This document shows, piece after piece, positions 11,195 to 19,993 of a DNA stretch of 21,665 nt; the first letter of the stretch is position 1; every line of letters begins with the position of its first letter. Origin of the DNA: Parasitella parasitica (lineage: Eukaryota; Mucoromycota; Mucoromycetes; Mucorales; Mucoraceae); NCBI GenBank assembly GCA_025201805.1, contig MU619457.1, positions 1-21,665 of the forward strand, read 5' to 3'. The position numbers and the translations under genes were made by a program. The notes below the pieces were generated by a model. It did no database searches, had not been told where the DNA came from, and saw nothing but the letters and a program-made list of their open reading frames with translations.

Positions 11195-11984
11195 ATGGGG
11201 TTTCTTGAAGAACTCAAATCTCGTAATTTCTCTCTCTACGCCCAATGGTAATGTGATGGCATTTTTATTATATTCATACATCTTATATGACTCTTAGGTT
11301 GGGTGTAGGCTCTATTGTTCGTAAGGGATTCCCATCTTTCGTATCCACCATAGTGTATTAACAACCAAGTAATTTTTCTCTAGTCTTAATTGCCCTTGGC
11401 ATCGTAGCATTGACAAGTAACCCAATTTTTGCAATCGTTGGATGGTAAATATAACATGCTTGAGAAACACCTGTGAACTATAGTTCTTACTCATCTTTTT
11501 TTTGTAATGTAGGGTGATAGCATTCATTCTGTTCTTTGTTGAAGTGCCTCTTTGTACTAGATTTTGTCCTACCAGCCCCAAGTTGTAGGTCAAAGAATGT
11601 TTAAACAATGATCACTTGGGAATTAAATTTGTTGTTATAGTGATGGATTTATTGCTAGATTCGAAAACTCTTACTTTCGTTTTGTTGCTTATGTCGTGTA
11701 AGTTTTTTACATTCTGGTTCAGTAGACAGTAGTAATGATATGACTTTTGAATGGCTAGTTTCTCTATCATCATGTTTTTATCGACACTTATTAACACAAC
11801 TACTCTGGTTGTGCCTGCGATTACACTATTGTTAACATCTATATGCTATGGTAAGCTTGAATATAATGATGGATCACAGAATGGGGTTGATAAAATGCCG
11901 TTTATAGTTATTGCAGGACTCAAGAAGCAACCTCACGCAAGCACCAAAATACTAGGTGGCACTGGCATTGATAATGTAGTCTAG
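11195..11984 (+). CDS. TVP18: Golgi membrane protein TVP18
   Basis: Seven exons: 11195-11247, 11298-11320, 11384-11444, 11513-11584, 11641-11697, 11759-11850 and 11908-11984. They give 144 residues. All six introns are 50-68 nt with GT donors and AG acceptors, and the phases match. The product has four hydrophobic segments (about 17-35, 41-59, 83-101 and 103-125). It carries family landmarks: NFSLYAQWLGV near the N-terminus, FFVEVP followed by CPTS in the middle, and a CYVIAGLKKQ end of the fourth segment. Tvp18 is a small Tlg2-vesicle/Golgi tetraspanning protein; its biochemical role is poorly defined even in yeast. Exon 2 is a 23-nt microexon. At exon 7, acceptors at 11907 and 11916 are both in frame. 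I chose the first because it keeps the conserved I-A-G residues. The gene points toward tropomyosin (convergent). Confidence 0.92.
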
Positions 11985-12538
11985 ACTGACTATTTTGTAA
12001 AGCAACTGTGGATAGTCATCTTAAATCTAATAATTATAAAATAAAGGATGGTTGGAAACATATGAAACAATAGGGGTCCTATTCAGGTCCTACTCAGTTG
12101 TATAACATATTGCATGACACGATCTTCTGATTGTAAGACAATGGGTCAGGAACCTTGGAAATAGACAAACACTGCTCGTTGTCATGAAGGCTGTTACGCA
12201 GGAACTCCCAGCACGTATTGCTTTAAGATTTTAGCGATTCGCATGGTAGATTTTGTCTCGTTAAATTCAATCTCTTTCAACAGAGAACTATGTTCTCCTA
12301 GCAACACGCTTTATATTTACAGAGATCAAGTATCGCAAGTTGAACAACGGTTCACGTTTCTAAAGTTTGTCTATTGAATGAAAAATGGCCCACATAATGA
12401 TAATGAAAATGGCCTAAATGAGTCAAACTACTGAATATCATCGCAGAAAGAAATAGTGATATACATCACAAAATACGTGAAAAACACCTTTATTATCAGG
12501 CAATAATAATGATGTTCTTTAACTCTTTATTTCATGAT
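11985..12538. terminator. Convergent 3' region of TVP18 and tropomyosin
   Basis: The 554 bp between the two stop codons hold the 3' ends of both genes. AATAAA at 12040-12045 lies about 55 nt after the TVP18 stop and is a good poly(A) signal candidate. On the minus strand AATAAA occurs at 12494-12489, about 45 nt after the tropomyosin stop, and again at 12531-12526, close to it. No other ORF or repeat was recognised. Confidence 0.45.
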
Positions 12539-13038
12539 TTATAATTCGTCAAATTGACGTGCTAACTCATCCAACTCATTCTTGCTGTTCTTGTACTTTT
12601 CACCAAGATCATCATGCAGTTGCTCCTTCTCAGACAATTGTTGCTCAAGAGCTTGAACTTTTTTCTCGGCTTCTTCAGTCTTTTGATAAGCATTATTCAG
12701 ACTGATATGTTGCGACATTAGAGAAAAATAACGCAAAATAAGCACAACAGAAACTTACTCTACACTGGTTTGTCGCAACTTGACATCGGATTTTTCCAAC
12801 TGCTCTTCCAAGTTTTTTACACGAATTTCAAGAGACAAGATTTCATGATCCTTGTTAGTATGCTGCTGTTCAAGTTCCTTGACCTTGACCTCAAGTTCCT
12901 CAGCGTTGCTAGTGGCCGCTTCAACCTCTGCACGAAGCGCAGAGAGTTTCTTTTTTTTTTGTTATTTGTTGGGTCAATACAAAAGAGGTCCCTCGTATCA
13001 CTCCCAACTTGTCTACTTACCTCTTTGAATTTTTCCAT
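12539..13038 (-). CDS. Tropomyosin, unusually short (123 residues)
   Basis: Exons on the minus strand: 13038-13021 (six codons), 12949-12759 and 12701-12539. They splice in frame to 123 residues. The protein starts MEKFKEKLSALRAE and ends LDELARQFDEL. It is one uninterrupted, Glu/Lys-rich heptad coiled coil with no proline. The start, the KLRQTSVD segment and the end resemble fungal tropomyosins such as S. pombe Cdc8. Tropomyosin binds along actin filaments and stabilises actin cables and rings. Known fungal forms are about 161 or 199 residues, four or five actin periods of about 40 residues. This product fits about three periods. The tiny first exon after the ATG is consistent with the conserved N-terminal motif. 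The gene lies 183 bp downstream of the CSC1-like gene on the same strand. A truncated model is unlikely because both conserved ends are present. Confidence 0.88.
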
Positions 13039-13221
13039 TTTGTATAAAGATCTGTTTTTCAAGTAGGTAAGAAAGAAAAGAAAAATGAAGGAAGGGGGCT
13101 ACGTGTTTAGTAGTAGGTCGCAAAAAGGAGTTTTATTATAGAGGCCAATTACGACCAAGTGCCTATATTGGCCCCTTTTGGGAGGAAAAAGCTGCTTTAT
13201 CTCATGTTTGTACAACATCAA
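13039..13221 (-). promoter_or_regulatory. Compact tropomyosin promoter overlapping the channel 3' UTR
   Basis: Only 183 bp separate the channel stop (13222) from the tropomyosin ATG (13038). The gap contains a perfect 7-bp inverted repeat with two CCAAT boxes, GGCCAAT (13143-13149) and ATTGGCC (13167-13173). The second overlaps CCTATATTGG (13162-13171), an exact match to the CArg-box consensus CC(A/T)6GG bound by SRF/MADS factors. On the minus strand a TATAATAAAA element (about 13140-13131) lies about 95-100 bp upstream of the ATG. It could serve as a TATA element, or as the AATAAA signal of the channel gene. The functional assignment is inferred. Confidence 0.45.
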
Positions 13222-16200
13222 TCACGAGTTTTCTTTATGATGCTTCTTAAAGACGGCCCTGACTGTATCAAGAGGCATGTAAACACATTCTTTCAAATTC
13301 CAGTAATGCAGTTTGGGCTGTAAAGGTAAGATCAAGTCGGAAATCAAAGGCGAAATCAATGCTGGATGCTCATAGGTCTCAAGATACGAGGTGGAGTCGT
13401 CTGGATACGTGGTGAAATCGTAGTATCGCTGGTGCTGGTCTGTACAGTGTTCCTTTACCACAATCACGCTGTGGTTCACTGCATCTTTGTCATTGAAATG
13501 CTCATTGCATGCGTCTTCATGATGATGCTGATAGGATATTTTAGCGTCTGCGGCATCTCCAATGTCCACGGTGCTACAACTCTTCTTATGGTGTGATGTC
13601 GCAGCGATTACAGTATTTGTGTCTGATTGCCCAACTGAGGTTGTGTCCCTCAAATGCTGCTCCAATGTTGATAAATGCATGGTGGATTGATTGTTACTGC
13701 TATGTTGTGCATACCTCCCTGCTGCCCACCAGGCTTTAATGTACGAAAACTTCCAGATGTCATCGACATGTCTCCACCACCTCTTTGGCTGCAATTCCTG
13801 TTCTTTTCTAAGCAGCTCATTAGTGGAGTTGACCTGTTGGAAGCGACCAATGTAAGGATGTTTTGTACGGTTTTGAAACAAGCGGTTCAGCTTGACTTTA
13901 AACCAGACTGTGAATACAATCAGGGGTAATATCGTGGTAGCTGCTGCCAAAACACCCTTCAGGTACAGTAAACCGACCATGGTTAGCTGAAAAATCAATA
14001 GCCCGTCTGACGTATAGCGAGTAATGCGACGGTAGTGGCGTGACCCATTGCCTTCATATCTACGGATATAACAGTACAGGTACTGATGGCGATATACGAC
14101 GAGAGCGTAGGCAAAGTAAAACAGCGCAAATATCATGATTAATGGCTGGATAACGGAGTACGTCAGAGTGATGACTAGCACCAGAATATGGTTTGGATAG
14201 TAATAATAGTAGAGAAATGACCATGGCTTTGTGTATTTGCGCCTAAGTCTTGGCGTCCTGGAGAAAATTGGTTGTGTGAGCAATAAATGTCCAAATATTT
14301 GAGATCCCAGTTGGATCAGCTCCATTGCGTGTGTTGAAGAATTGAACAAAATGTAGTTGAGAAAGAAATTAGCGCCTTGCGGAAGTGCATTAGCCAACAG
14401 CTGGATCAGCATAGTTGGCTCGTACAAAACATCGAGCATCGTTGTGAGGAACGTTGTACCAAGTAAAAACACAATAAGTACATTGAATATGGCAAAATGA
14501 TAGTATCGGCCCAACACACAATCTTCAAGCTCGGAATAGGAGACAAAGTCTTGCTGCTTTGAGATTTCTACACGGATGATTAGTATTCCAGCCAATCAAC
14601 GCTTTTTTTTTTAAAAAAAAAATGTCTTGCCTAATACAATCCACGGCAATAAACTCATAAAAAGTGTTACTAATAGTGTTGGCAAAATGTTTTGGACAAA
14701 GGATCGCACCAAGAAGGAAGATGCTAGAAAGTATCGTAAAAAAGGAAGGTGGTTGGATAGCGACTGGATAGATGTTAAACCAAGGATGAATGTTATAGGG
14801 AATAGCCAGAATATAGTCAGAGACCATACAGCAGCAAGCACTACCCATTGTCGAAGTGTGCCTGTCACCCTGCTCTTTCTTCCTCTCCTCAATAAGCTTC
14901 TCCACAATACATCTCTTGGCTCAGGCGCCATGCGTGTGTCAAAAACACCTGGCTTCCAAGATGTTACAATTTGCGCACATATTTGAGCGGAATGAGCGGA
15001 TCTGTCATAGAAAAACTGAGCGTTTTATGCAATATTGTATATCTAAGTGATATACCTACTTGAATGTAACAAATGCAGCCCCTGTCGGCATATAATACTC
15101 TGATGATCGGTTGACGTCTCTAAGTCGCACAATCTCTTTGTCTAATTCATGGATTTCGTCCAGTACATTCTCTACTTTGCTGACCTGTTCTTCTAATGAC
15201 AGCTCTGCCTGCTGATCTTTGATATGCGACAGCCAATCATACCAAGCTGTGTCTTGATCTGGCTGCAGCAACTGATGCTTTCGTTGTGCTGTGCGGACCA
15301 TGTGTATTAGCCAGGTCTCTAATTTGTCAATTGCCTTTTCCTTCTTCTTGAGCACCGTCTCTACGAGCTTGATGGCTGTATTAGTCACAAGGGTTACCCG
15401 CTCAACTTCTCCCACTTGTGCGCGTTCGAAATGCTGCTGCAGAGTCGCTTGATTTCGCAGCTGATGTGGTACGTGTGTAATCAGCACGGATCTTTCATGC
15501 AGCCTATTCGTGGGCGGCTGCTGCTGTAGCAGGTCGATATGGTGGATATGGTTGACAAACAAAAGCCACAGCCATGACAGCGAAATGGTAAAAGCGAAGG
15601 CGACATGTACCCAGACGATTGGGTTTCTGTTGGGTATATTAGCAATCGATAGGTAATACAGGGTGGAATTACTGCGAAAATGATCTGTATCGTTGCCATG
15701 TACGCTTGGAAATCCACCATAGTAATTCGAAGATGGATGCGAGGAAGCTTTGTAATCACTGGTTTCGTTCTTTGCGAGTGAGGTGAACTCGCTTGCAAGG
15801 TCAGATCTATCCAACGAAACTGATGCTCCTGTCCAATGAAGAGCGAGCAAGATTGGACATACGAATAGCGACTGCACTGTTAAAAAATGAACGACCATGC
15901 GCAAGAATCGTACGTGCATGGTAGCGTCTAGTCCAACTTTTTTAACGTATTCTTTCTCATCGATATATAGCGTGGATGTGATCCAAGAAAATAGATGAGA
16001 TGGTTGCTTCTGCACTGCGTTTCTACACATCAAAACATGCAAAATTCCATAAGTGTCCAACATCAATCTTACGAAATGTCGATTTGTATGTATAATCACC
16101 TACTCTAGTAACTGTGTTCTTGGTGAAAATAAACATTTCATCGAGTCTAATCTTTTACATATTTCAAAGGCTATAATACAAGTTGCAGAAACTGCACAGG

Positions 16201-16267
16201 AAATACCGAGTGTTGTGGATAAACCTAAAAATGTGGGGACGTAATATGCTGTCTCGATTGTTGCCAT
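13222..16267 (-). CDS. CSC1/TMEM63 (OSCA)-like cation channel
   Basis: Exons on the minus strand: 16267-16104, 16022-15060, 15001-14631 and 14567-13222. They give 947 residues. The order matches the family: an N-terminal membrane segment (about 8-40) ending in a FSPRTQLL loop, then LYIDEKEYVKKVGLDATMH before two more membrane segments separated by a long Ser/Asn-rich loop with N-glycosylation sequons (NET, NST). Next is a cytosolic domain from RSVLITHVP to GAAFVTFKSAHSAQICAQ, then MAPEPRDVLW and the seven-helix channel domain with LEDCVLGRYYHFAIFNV. The tail ends in a conserved-looking YEHPALISPLISDL block. Characterised relatives are osmo- or mechanosensitive, calcium-permeable channels of plasma or internal membranes. 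Introns 1 and 2 are ordinary. Intron 3 must be GC-AG. An upstream in-frame Met at 16336 would add 23 residues and seems less likely. Confidence 0.9.
14568..14630 (-). other. GC-AG intron in the channel gene
   Basis: On the minus strand the exon ends ...GTATTAG and the intron begins GCAAGA. It ends with the branch-point-like TACTAAT and a TAG acceptor at 14568. The 63-nt intron contains T10 followed by A10, a perfect 20-nt palindrome at 14603-14622. Splicing gives L-L-P-W-I-V-L-E-I-S-K-Q-Q-D-F, which fits the family, and keeps the frame (phase 1). Reading through the intron leads to stops. GC donors with a strong AG|GCAAG context are a known minor class of major-spliceosome introns. Confidence 0.8.
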
Positions 16268-17019
16268 TTTGGCATAATTATTATATATTAATAAAAAGCA
16301 AAAAAAGGTATTGGATTCCCAAGAGTCCAAAAACAAAATTCAAAGTATAGGGGTTCGATGTGTACTAGTAGACAAAAAGGGGGGCCTTCGTCTTTTAGAA
16401 GCTAAAACAATAGAATCGTAAAGTTTATAAAAATTGGACGTAGAACAAAGAAAATCCAGGGGGAGAATGGATACAACTAGTATATTTATATTTTGTATTG
16501 TTTATTTTTCCTTCATAGGGATACACTATAATATTCATAGGAATGTCCCGGTTAGTTTTGATCGAAATGGCCGACATCATCGTCCACATAGCATTATGAT
16601 TGTTCTTTTCTTAAGCTTTGCAAAGCAAACAGCCGTGGTACTAACAGGACTAACCGATGTCAAGGTAAATGCACAACAATTCCGAAAAAAACGAGACAAT
16701 GAACTGAACTTTGTGAAAAGGTACCTTGAATCGCTATTAACGTAAACTTGGGCCGCTATCTCTGCCACAGATAATATTGTAGTACTTTCCAAATTCTCAA
16801 GACACTTTCAGCAGCGTTGGTATCGCGCTTTGGAAGTAATTTTTTGAAAAAAAAATCCAATTCATTGTGCCATGTGCATTAATTAGCACAACAGGATAAA
16901 TGGTTTATTCCGGACGAGAAACTGTTGTTTGTATCAAAAGTCGCGAAAGAATGTTGGCGATTTTATTATTGCATTTGAATCATACAACGTACAGCGTAAT
17001 ATTTTACGAATCATGGCAT
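16268..17019. other. Intergenic region between channel and F-box genes
   Basis: These 750 bp must hold the F-box gene's 3' UTR (right) and the channel promoter (left), both on the minus strand. A minus-strand frame ending at 16577 (from about 16780) can be spliced over a GT-AG intron at 16724-16650 into a short protein-like sequence with SVAEIAAQVYVNS and FAKLKKRTIIML. However, no ATG-started frame feeds it and no family match is sure. An overlapping plus-strand ORF at 16434-16745 (103 codons, hydrophobic start) is equally unsupported. Confidence 0.35.
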
Positions 17020-18948
17020 TTAGTTTGTAATCAATGTATTGTTGACATACACAGGATTGTCATTCAAAAACAGAGTGGCGTAATACTCGGTGGTAGGCAC
17101 AGCTTTTCTGACCTTTGCAAGCTTGCCATTTTCGTCTCTTTGAGCCTGATACAAAGTGTACTTGTTTTCGTTGTTTCGATAAATACAAATATACAGATCC
17201 TTGTCGCTAAAATCTAGGTTAATTCTTTTGAGCTTTGTGCACTGTCTGAAATCCAACTTCATGGTGACTTTGCGTTCTGATCTGTGCTCATCTTCGTACT
17301 CGGTTAATGCGTAGTACGATCCACCCAACACCTCTACTTCCTCATGCGGATACAAACCAAAGAAAAATGACTCGATGGAAAATGTCTCCAGATCAGGACA
17401 TAGACGAAGCTGTTTGCAGAGTTGTTCACAACAAGGCTCCAGGGCAAGAACACTTGGGAAAATGAGAATGTTCAAGTTGATGTCCTTGATATGAGACTCT
17501 ACAAAGGGCTGGCTGCCCAGTGATTCGGCATAAAATATGTGGTGAAGTCTTACGGACTCAAGATACTTGAATTTCTCCAAAAACTTTGGCAGCCAAGTAA
17601 TGCTGATATTCTGCTTGTCTCCGTTCACATCCAAGTGAGTCAAATGAGAAAACTGTTTAAGCGGTCCTGTGATGAACTCTCCATAGGTGTCCAAAGTAGG
17701 TTGCGGGCCGTTTCCAGAAAATGAGCCAATCTCGCCGTCCGGATCAAATTCTACGTCGTCGTGGATGGTAATTTTGACTTTCTGGATGGAATTTTTCTGG
17801 TTTGACTCCGCCAATGCGCTCAATTGAGATTCCAAGTCTTGGAGATAGGCTGATACAACTACGCTTTCTAGTTGTGTTCCATTTGCATCCATGATACTGA
17901 CCATGTTTGCCGAGATGGGGGCAAATTCAAATGCAAATGCCTTTAGGTTTGGGTTCTGCTGGATGATTGGAAGCACAAGCTCCTCGCATGGCTGCTTTTC
18001 GTACATGGTGTGTTGAAGATCGCTCGTTATAAAGCCCAGCGTGAAATGGTTGAGACCCGAGTATTTTTTGCCAAGGTATTTCAACCATTGATGAGTGACT
18101 TTTACATCTTGAAACTCCAAGTCATTATTGTAGAACATGAGGATCTCCAAATGCTCAAGCGAGGATACAGGTTCCGGGTCGTCGACAATGACAGCATTAT
18201 TGGAATCTAAGACATGCTGAACATCCACGTACGGATAGTCAAGCGTTTCATTCAATCGAAAAGTATAATTTTTCAGAGTCAGTTTTTTCAGTCGAGGCAG
18301 TTTTTGATGAATCAGTTCAAAATCACGCATTGCCAGATGTACGCCGTCCAGCGTGAGCGATCTCAAATTAGATGTATTTCTCAAATCCATAATCAGCCTG
18401 TCTTTTGCCGCTTTTTCCTCTCTTTCCCATAGGTTATTGTTCCAGTGTGGCTCGTAATACTTTAGCGATAAACTGGTGAGGTAAAGACACGGTGCGCTCA
18501 TAATGTAGCTTGTCAATGGCTTCTTACACAGGTTCACCTCTGTGATTGCACGTAATGTCGAGCTCCATGTCTTTAGATTGGAGATGAAACTGCCTGCGCC
18601 TGGTCCCGATAGCCTGCCAACATCGCTGCTAGATTGAACTTGATAATCCAAAACCTTCAAATTGTTGAACAAGACGGGCAATTTTATAAATAGCTTGTCT
18701 TCTGGGGGATGATGATCGTTGAATACGAATTCGCTGATCTGATGTGCCATGTCGGGATGGCTGTCAAAGTACTCCATGGCTCTGTGTAGCTTGAAATAGT
18801 TGTGCTGAATAACAAGTGGAGAAAATAAGACTCCCAGCTGTTTGATTTTTTCATACCAATACCTATTCACTAAAAGACATTCGAGTTTTTCTTCTTGCGT
18901 TAAATACGAAAATATCAGCGCGTAAAGCTCCTTTGCAAGTCTGTCCAT
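17020..18948 (-). CDS. F-box protein with leucine-rich-repeat-like region
   Basis: A single exon gives 642 residues. I chose the Met at 18948 because the F-box starts right after it (MDRLAKELYALIFSYLTQEE, then LECLLVNRYWYEKI, about residues 1-40). The 29 residues upstream in the same frame look like non-coding sequence. The rest contains irregular leucine-rich segments, such as LRSLTLDGVHL and LKKLTLKNYTF around residues 200-230 and further Leu-rich segments later. This suggests an RNI-like solenoid. F-box proteins of this build usually bind Skp1 and present substrates to an SCF ubiquitin ligase; mucoralean genomes carry large families of them. The substrate cannot be told from sequence. The absence of introns contrasts with all its neighbours and is common in expanded F-box families. 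Confidence 0.82.
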   Translation of the reverse strand: MDRLAKELYALIFSYLTQEEKLECLLVNRYWYEKIKQLGVLFSPLVIQHNYFKLHRAMEYFDSHPDMAHQISEFVFNDHHPPEDKLFIKLPVLFNNLKVLDYQVQSSSDVGRLSGPGAGSFISNLKTWSSTLRAITEVNLCKKPLTSYIMSAPCLYLTSLSLKYYEPHWNNNLWEREEKAAKDRLIMDLRNTSNLRSLTLDGVHLAMRDFELIHQKLPRLKKLTLKNYTFRLNETLDYPYVDVQHVLDSNNAVIVDDPEPVSSLEHLEILMFYNNDLEFQDVKVTHQWLKYLGKKYSGLNHFTLGFITSDLQHTMYEKQPCEELVLPIIQQNPNLKAFAFEFAPISANMVSIMDANGTQLESVVVSAYLQDLESQLSALAESNQKNSIQKVKITIHDDVEFDPDGEIGSFSGNGPQPTLDTYGEFITGPLKQFSHLTHLDVNGDKQNISITWLPKFLEKFKYLESVRLHHIFYAESLGSQPFVESHIKDINLNILIFPSVLALEPCCEQLCKQLRLCPDLETFSIESFFFGLYPHEEVEVLGGSYYALTEYEDEHRSERKVTMKLDFRQCTKLKRINLDFSDKDLYICIYRNNENKYTLYQAQRDENGKLAKVRKAVPTTEYYATLFLNDNPVYVNNTLITN

Positions 18949-19335
18949 GATGCTATGTTTGGTGGTAAAACAAGAAAAAAAACAAAAGTGGGAATAAGAG
19001 AAAGCTTTCTCGTTCATCAGTAATTCCCAGGTCAAATGCGCTCTTCAAAATGATTCACTAATCTCAAAAGCTGCTGGGAGTTTGACAGAAATTATTGGGC
19101 CGCAAGGATCGTGCAAGCGGATATTGGCATTAATGCTGATGAGTTACAGCGCAGAGGTGCAACAAATCCCGCGAATCAGAAGATTTTTTCGGCTCATTTC
19201 AGGGCTGTCCACACAATAATTTTCCATGAAACAAGTCTGTTTAAGGAAGGTGTCTGCCCAGAATCTGCCAAAATTCGTTGCATAAATTATCCATCATCTT
19301 AAATGGGAAATGAATGCAACTCGAATAGTTGAAAA
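18949..19335. promoter_or_regulatory. Upstream region of the F-box gene
   Basis: This is the presumed promoter and 5' UTR of the minus-strand F-box gene. The sequence next to the ATG is rich in A/T homopolymers (T-rich on the minus strand, such as 18974-18980). No clear TATA or CCAAT element could be assigned with confidence. ORFs of about 60 codons here show no recognisable motif. Confidence 0.3.
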
Positions 19336-19993
19336 ATGGCGATAGACTTTAGATGTAATGTCAACACTCTGTTGGTGATACAATACAAGCCTGTTCCACT
19401 CTCGAATTTAACAACATCCAGTATGTGTCCAAAATGTACACCAACGCCCCCCCCCTTAATTGTTCTTGTAACGTTTGGCAACATCTGGAGAGCTCAAATT
19501 AGGCTGATCTTTCACTCGGCCCCGTTAAAGTGGACAGATGTTGTTATTCAAGCAAAAGACGAGTTGCTTCACATTCATTACGAAAGGAAATACACAAGCA
19601 GCTGTAATAACCAAAATCCACCTGCGAAACACAGCTACCTTCGTTCATAGATTTTTATTAGTAATTATTCAAACAACTTCTCAAGTGCGCCCCCCTCTTG
19701 ATAGTGCCTTCGGGACCTATATACACGGAGCAATCAATAAAAAAAAAGTAAAAGTAACAGCAGTAGGGCAATGTCGTCCTATGGAGCCATTTTTCTCTAA
19801 AGAAAAATTGATGCTGAACGGATTTTTTGGAGTTGTGTTGACATATTCACATATTAACATATTATTATTTATAACCAAATTACAGCATAACGAATCGTCT
19901 TTTTTAGTTAGGCCATATCCAATTTCGAGAGTTTCAAGCTTTTTTGCCCCACTTTCACCATTATTTACTCTGTTTAGAGAGCTCTTATTTTAA
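19336..19993 (+). other. Two overlapping unassigned ORFs
   Basis: A 104-codon ORF (19336-19650) overlaps, in another frame, a 151-codon ORF (19538-19993). The second is longer than expected by chance in DNA this AT-rich, but neither product resembles a known family. The first carries a CPKCTPTPPP stretch encoded across a C9 run (19447-19455). The second has hydrophobic and basic patches without clear membrane segments. A frameshift could join them, or both may be chance. I do not call a gene with confidence. Confidence 0.2.

Noticed and set aside
14595-14595. TTG or other non-ATG start for the C-terminal half of the channel
   Set aside because: The residues after it (LAGILIIRVE) belong to the intron by the splice model and do not fit the family.
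13222-14931. Apparent frameshift splitting the channel gene at the T10A10 run
   Set aside because: A GC-AG intron with a good branch point restores frame and family sequence exactly, so a broken gene is not needed.
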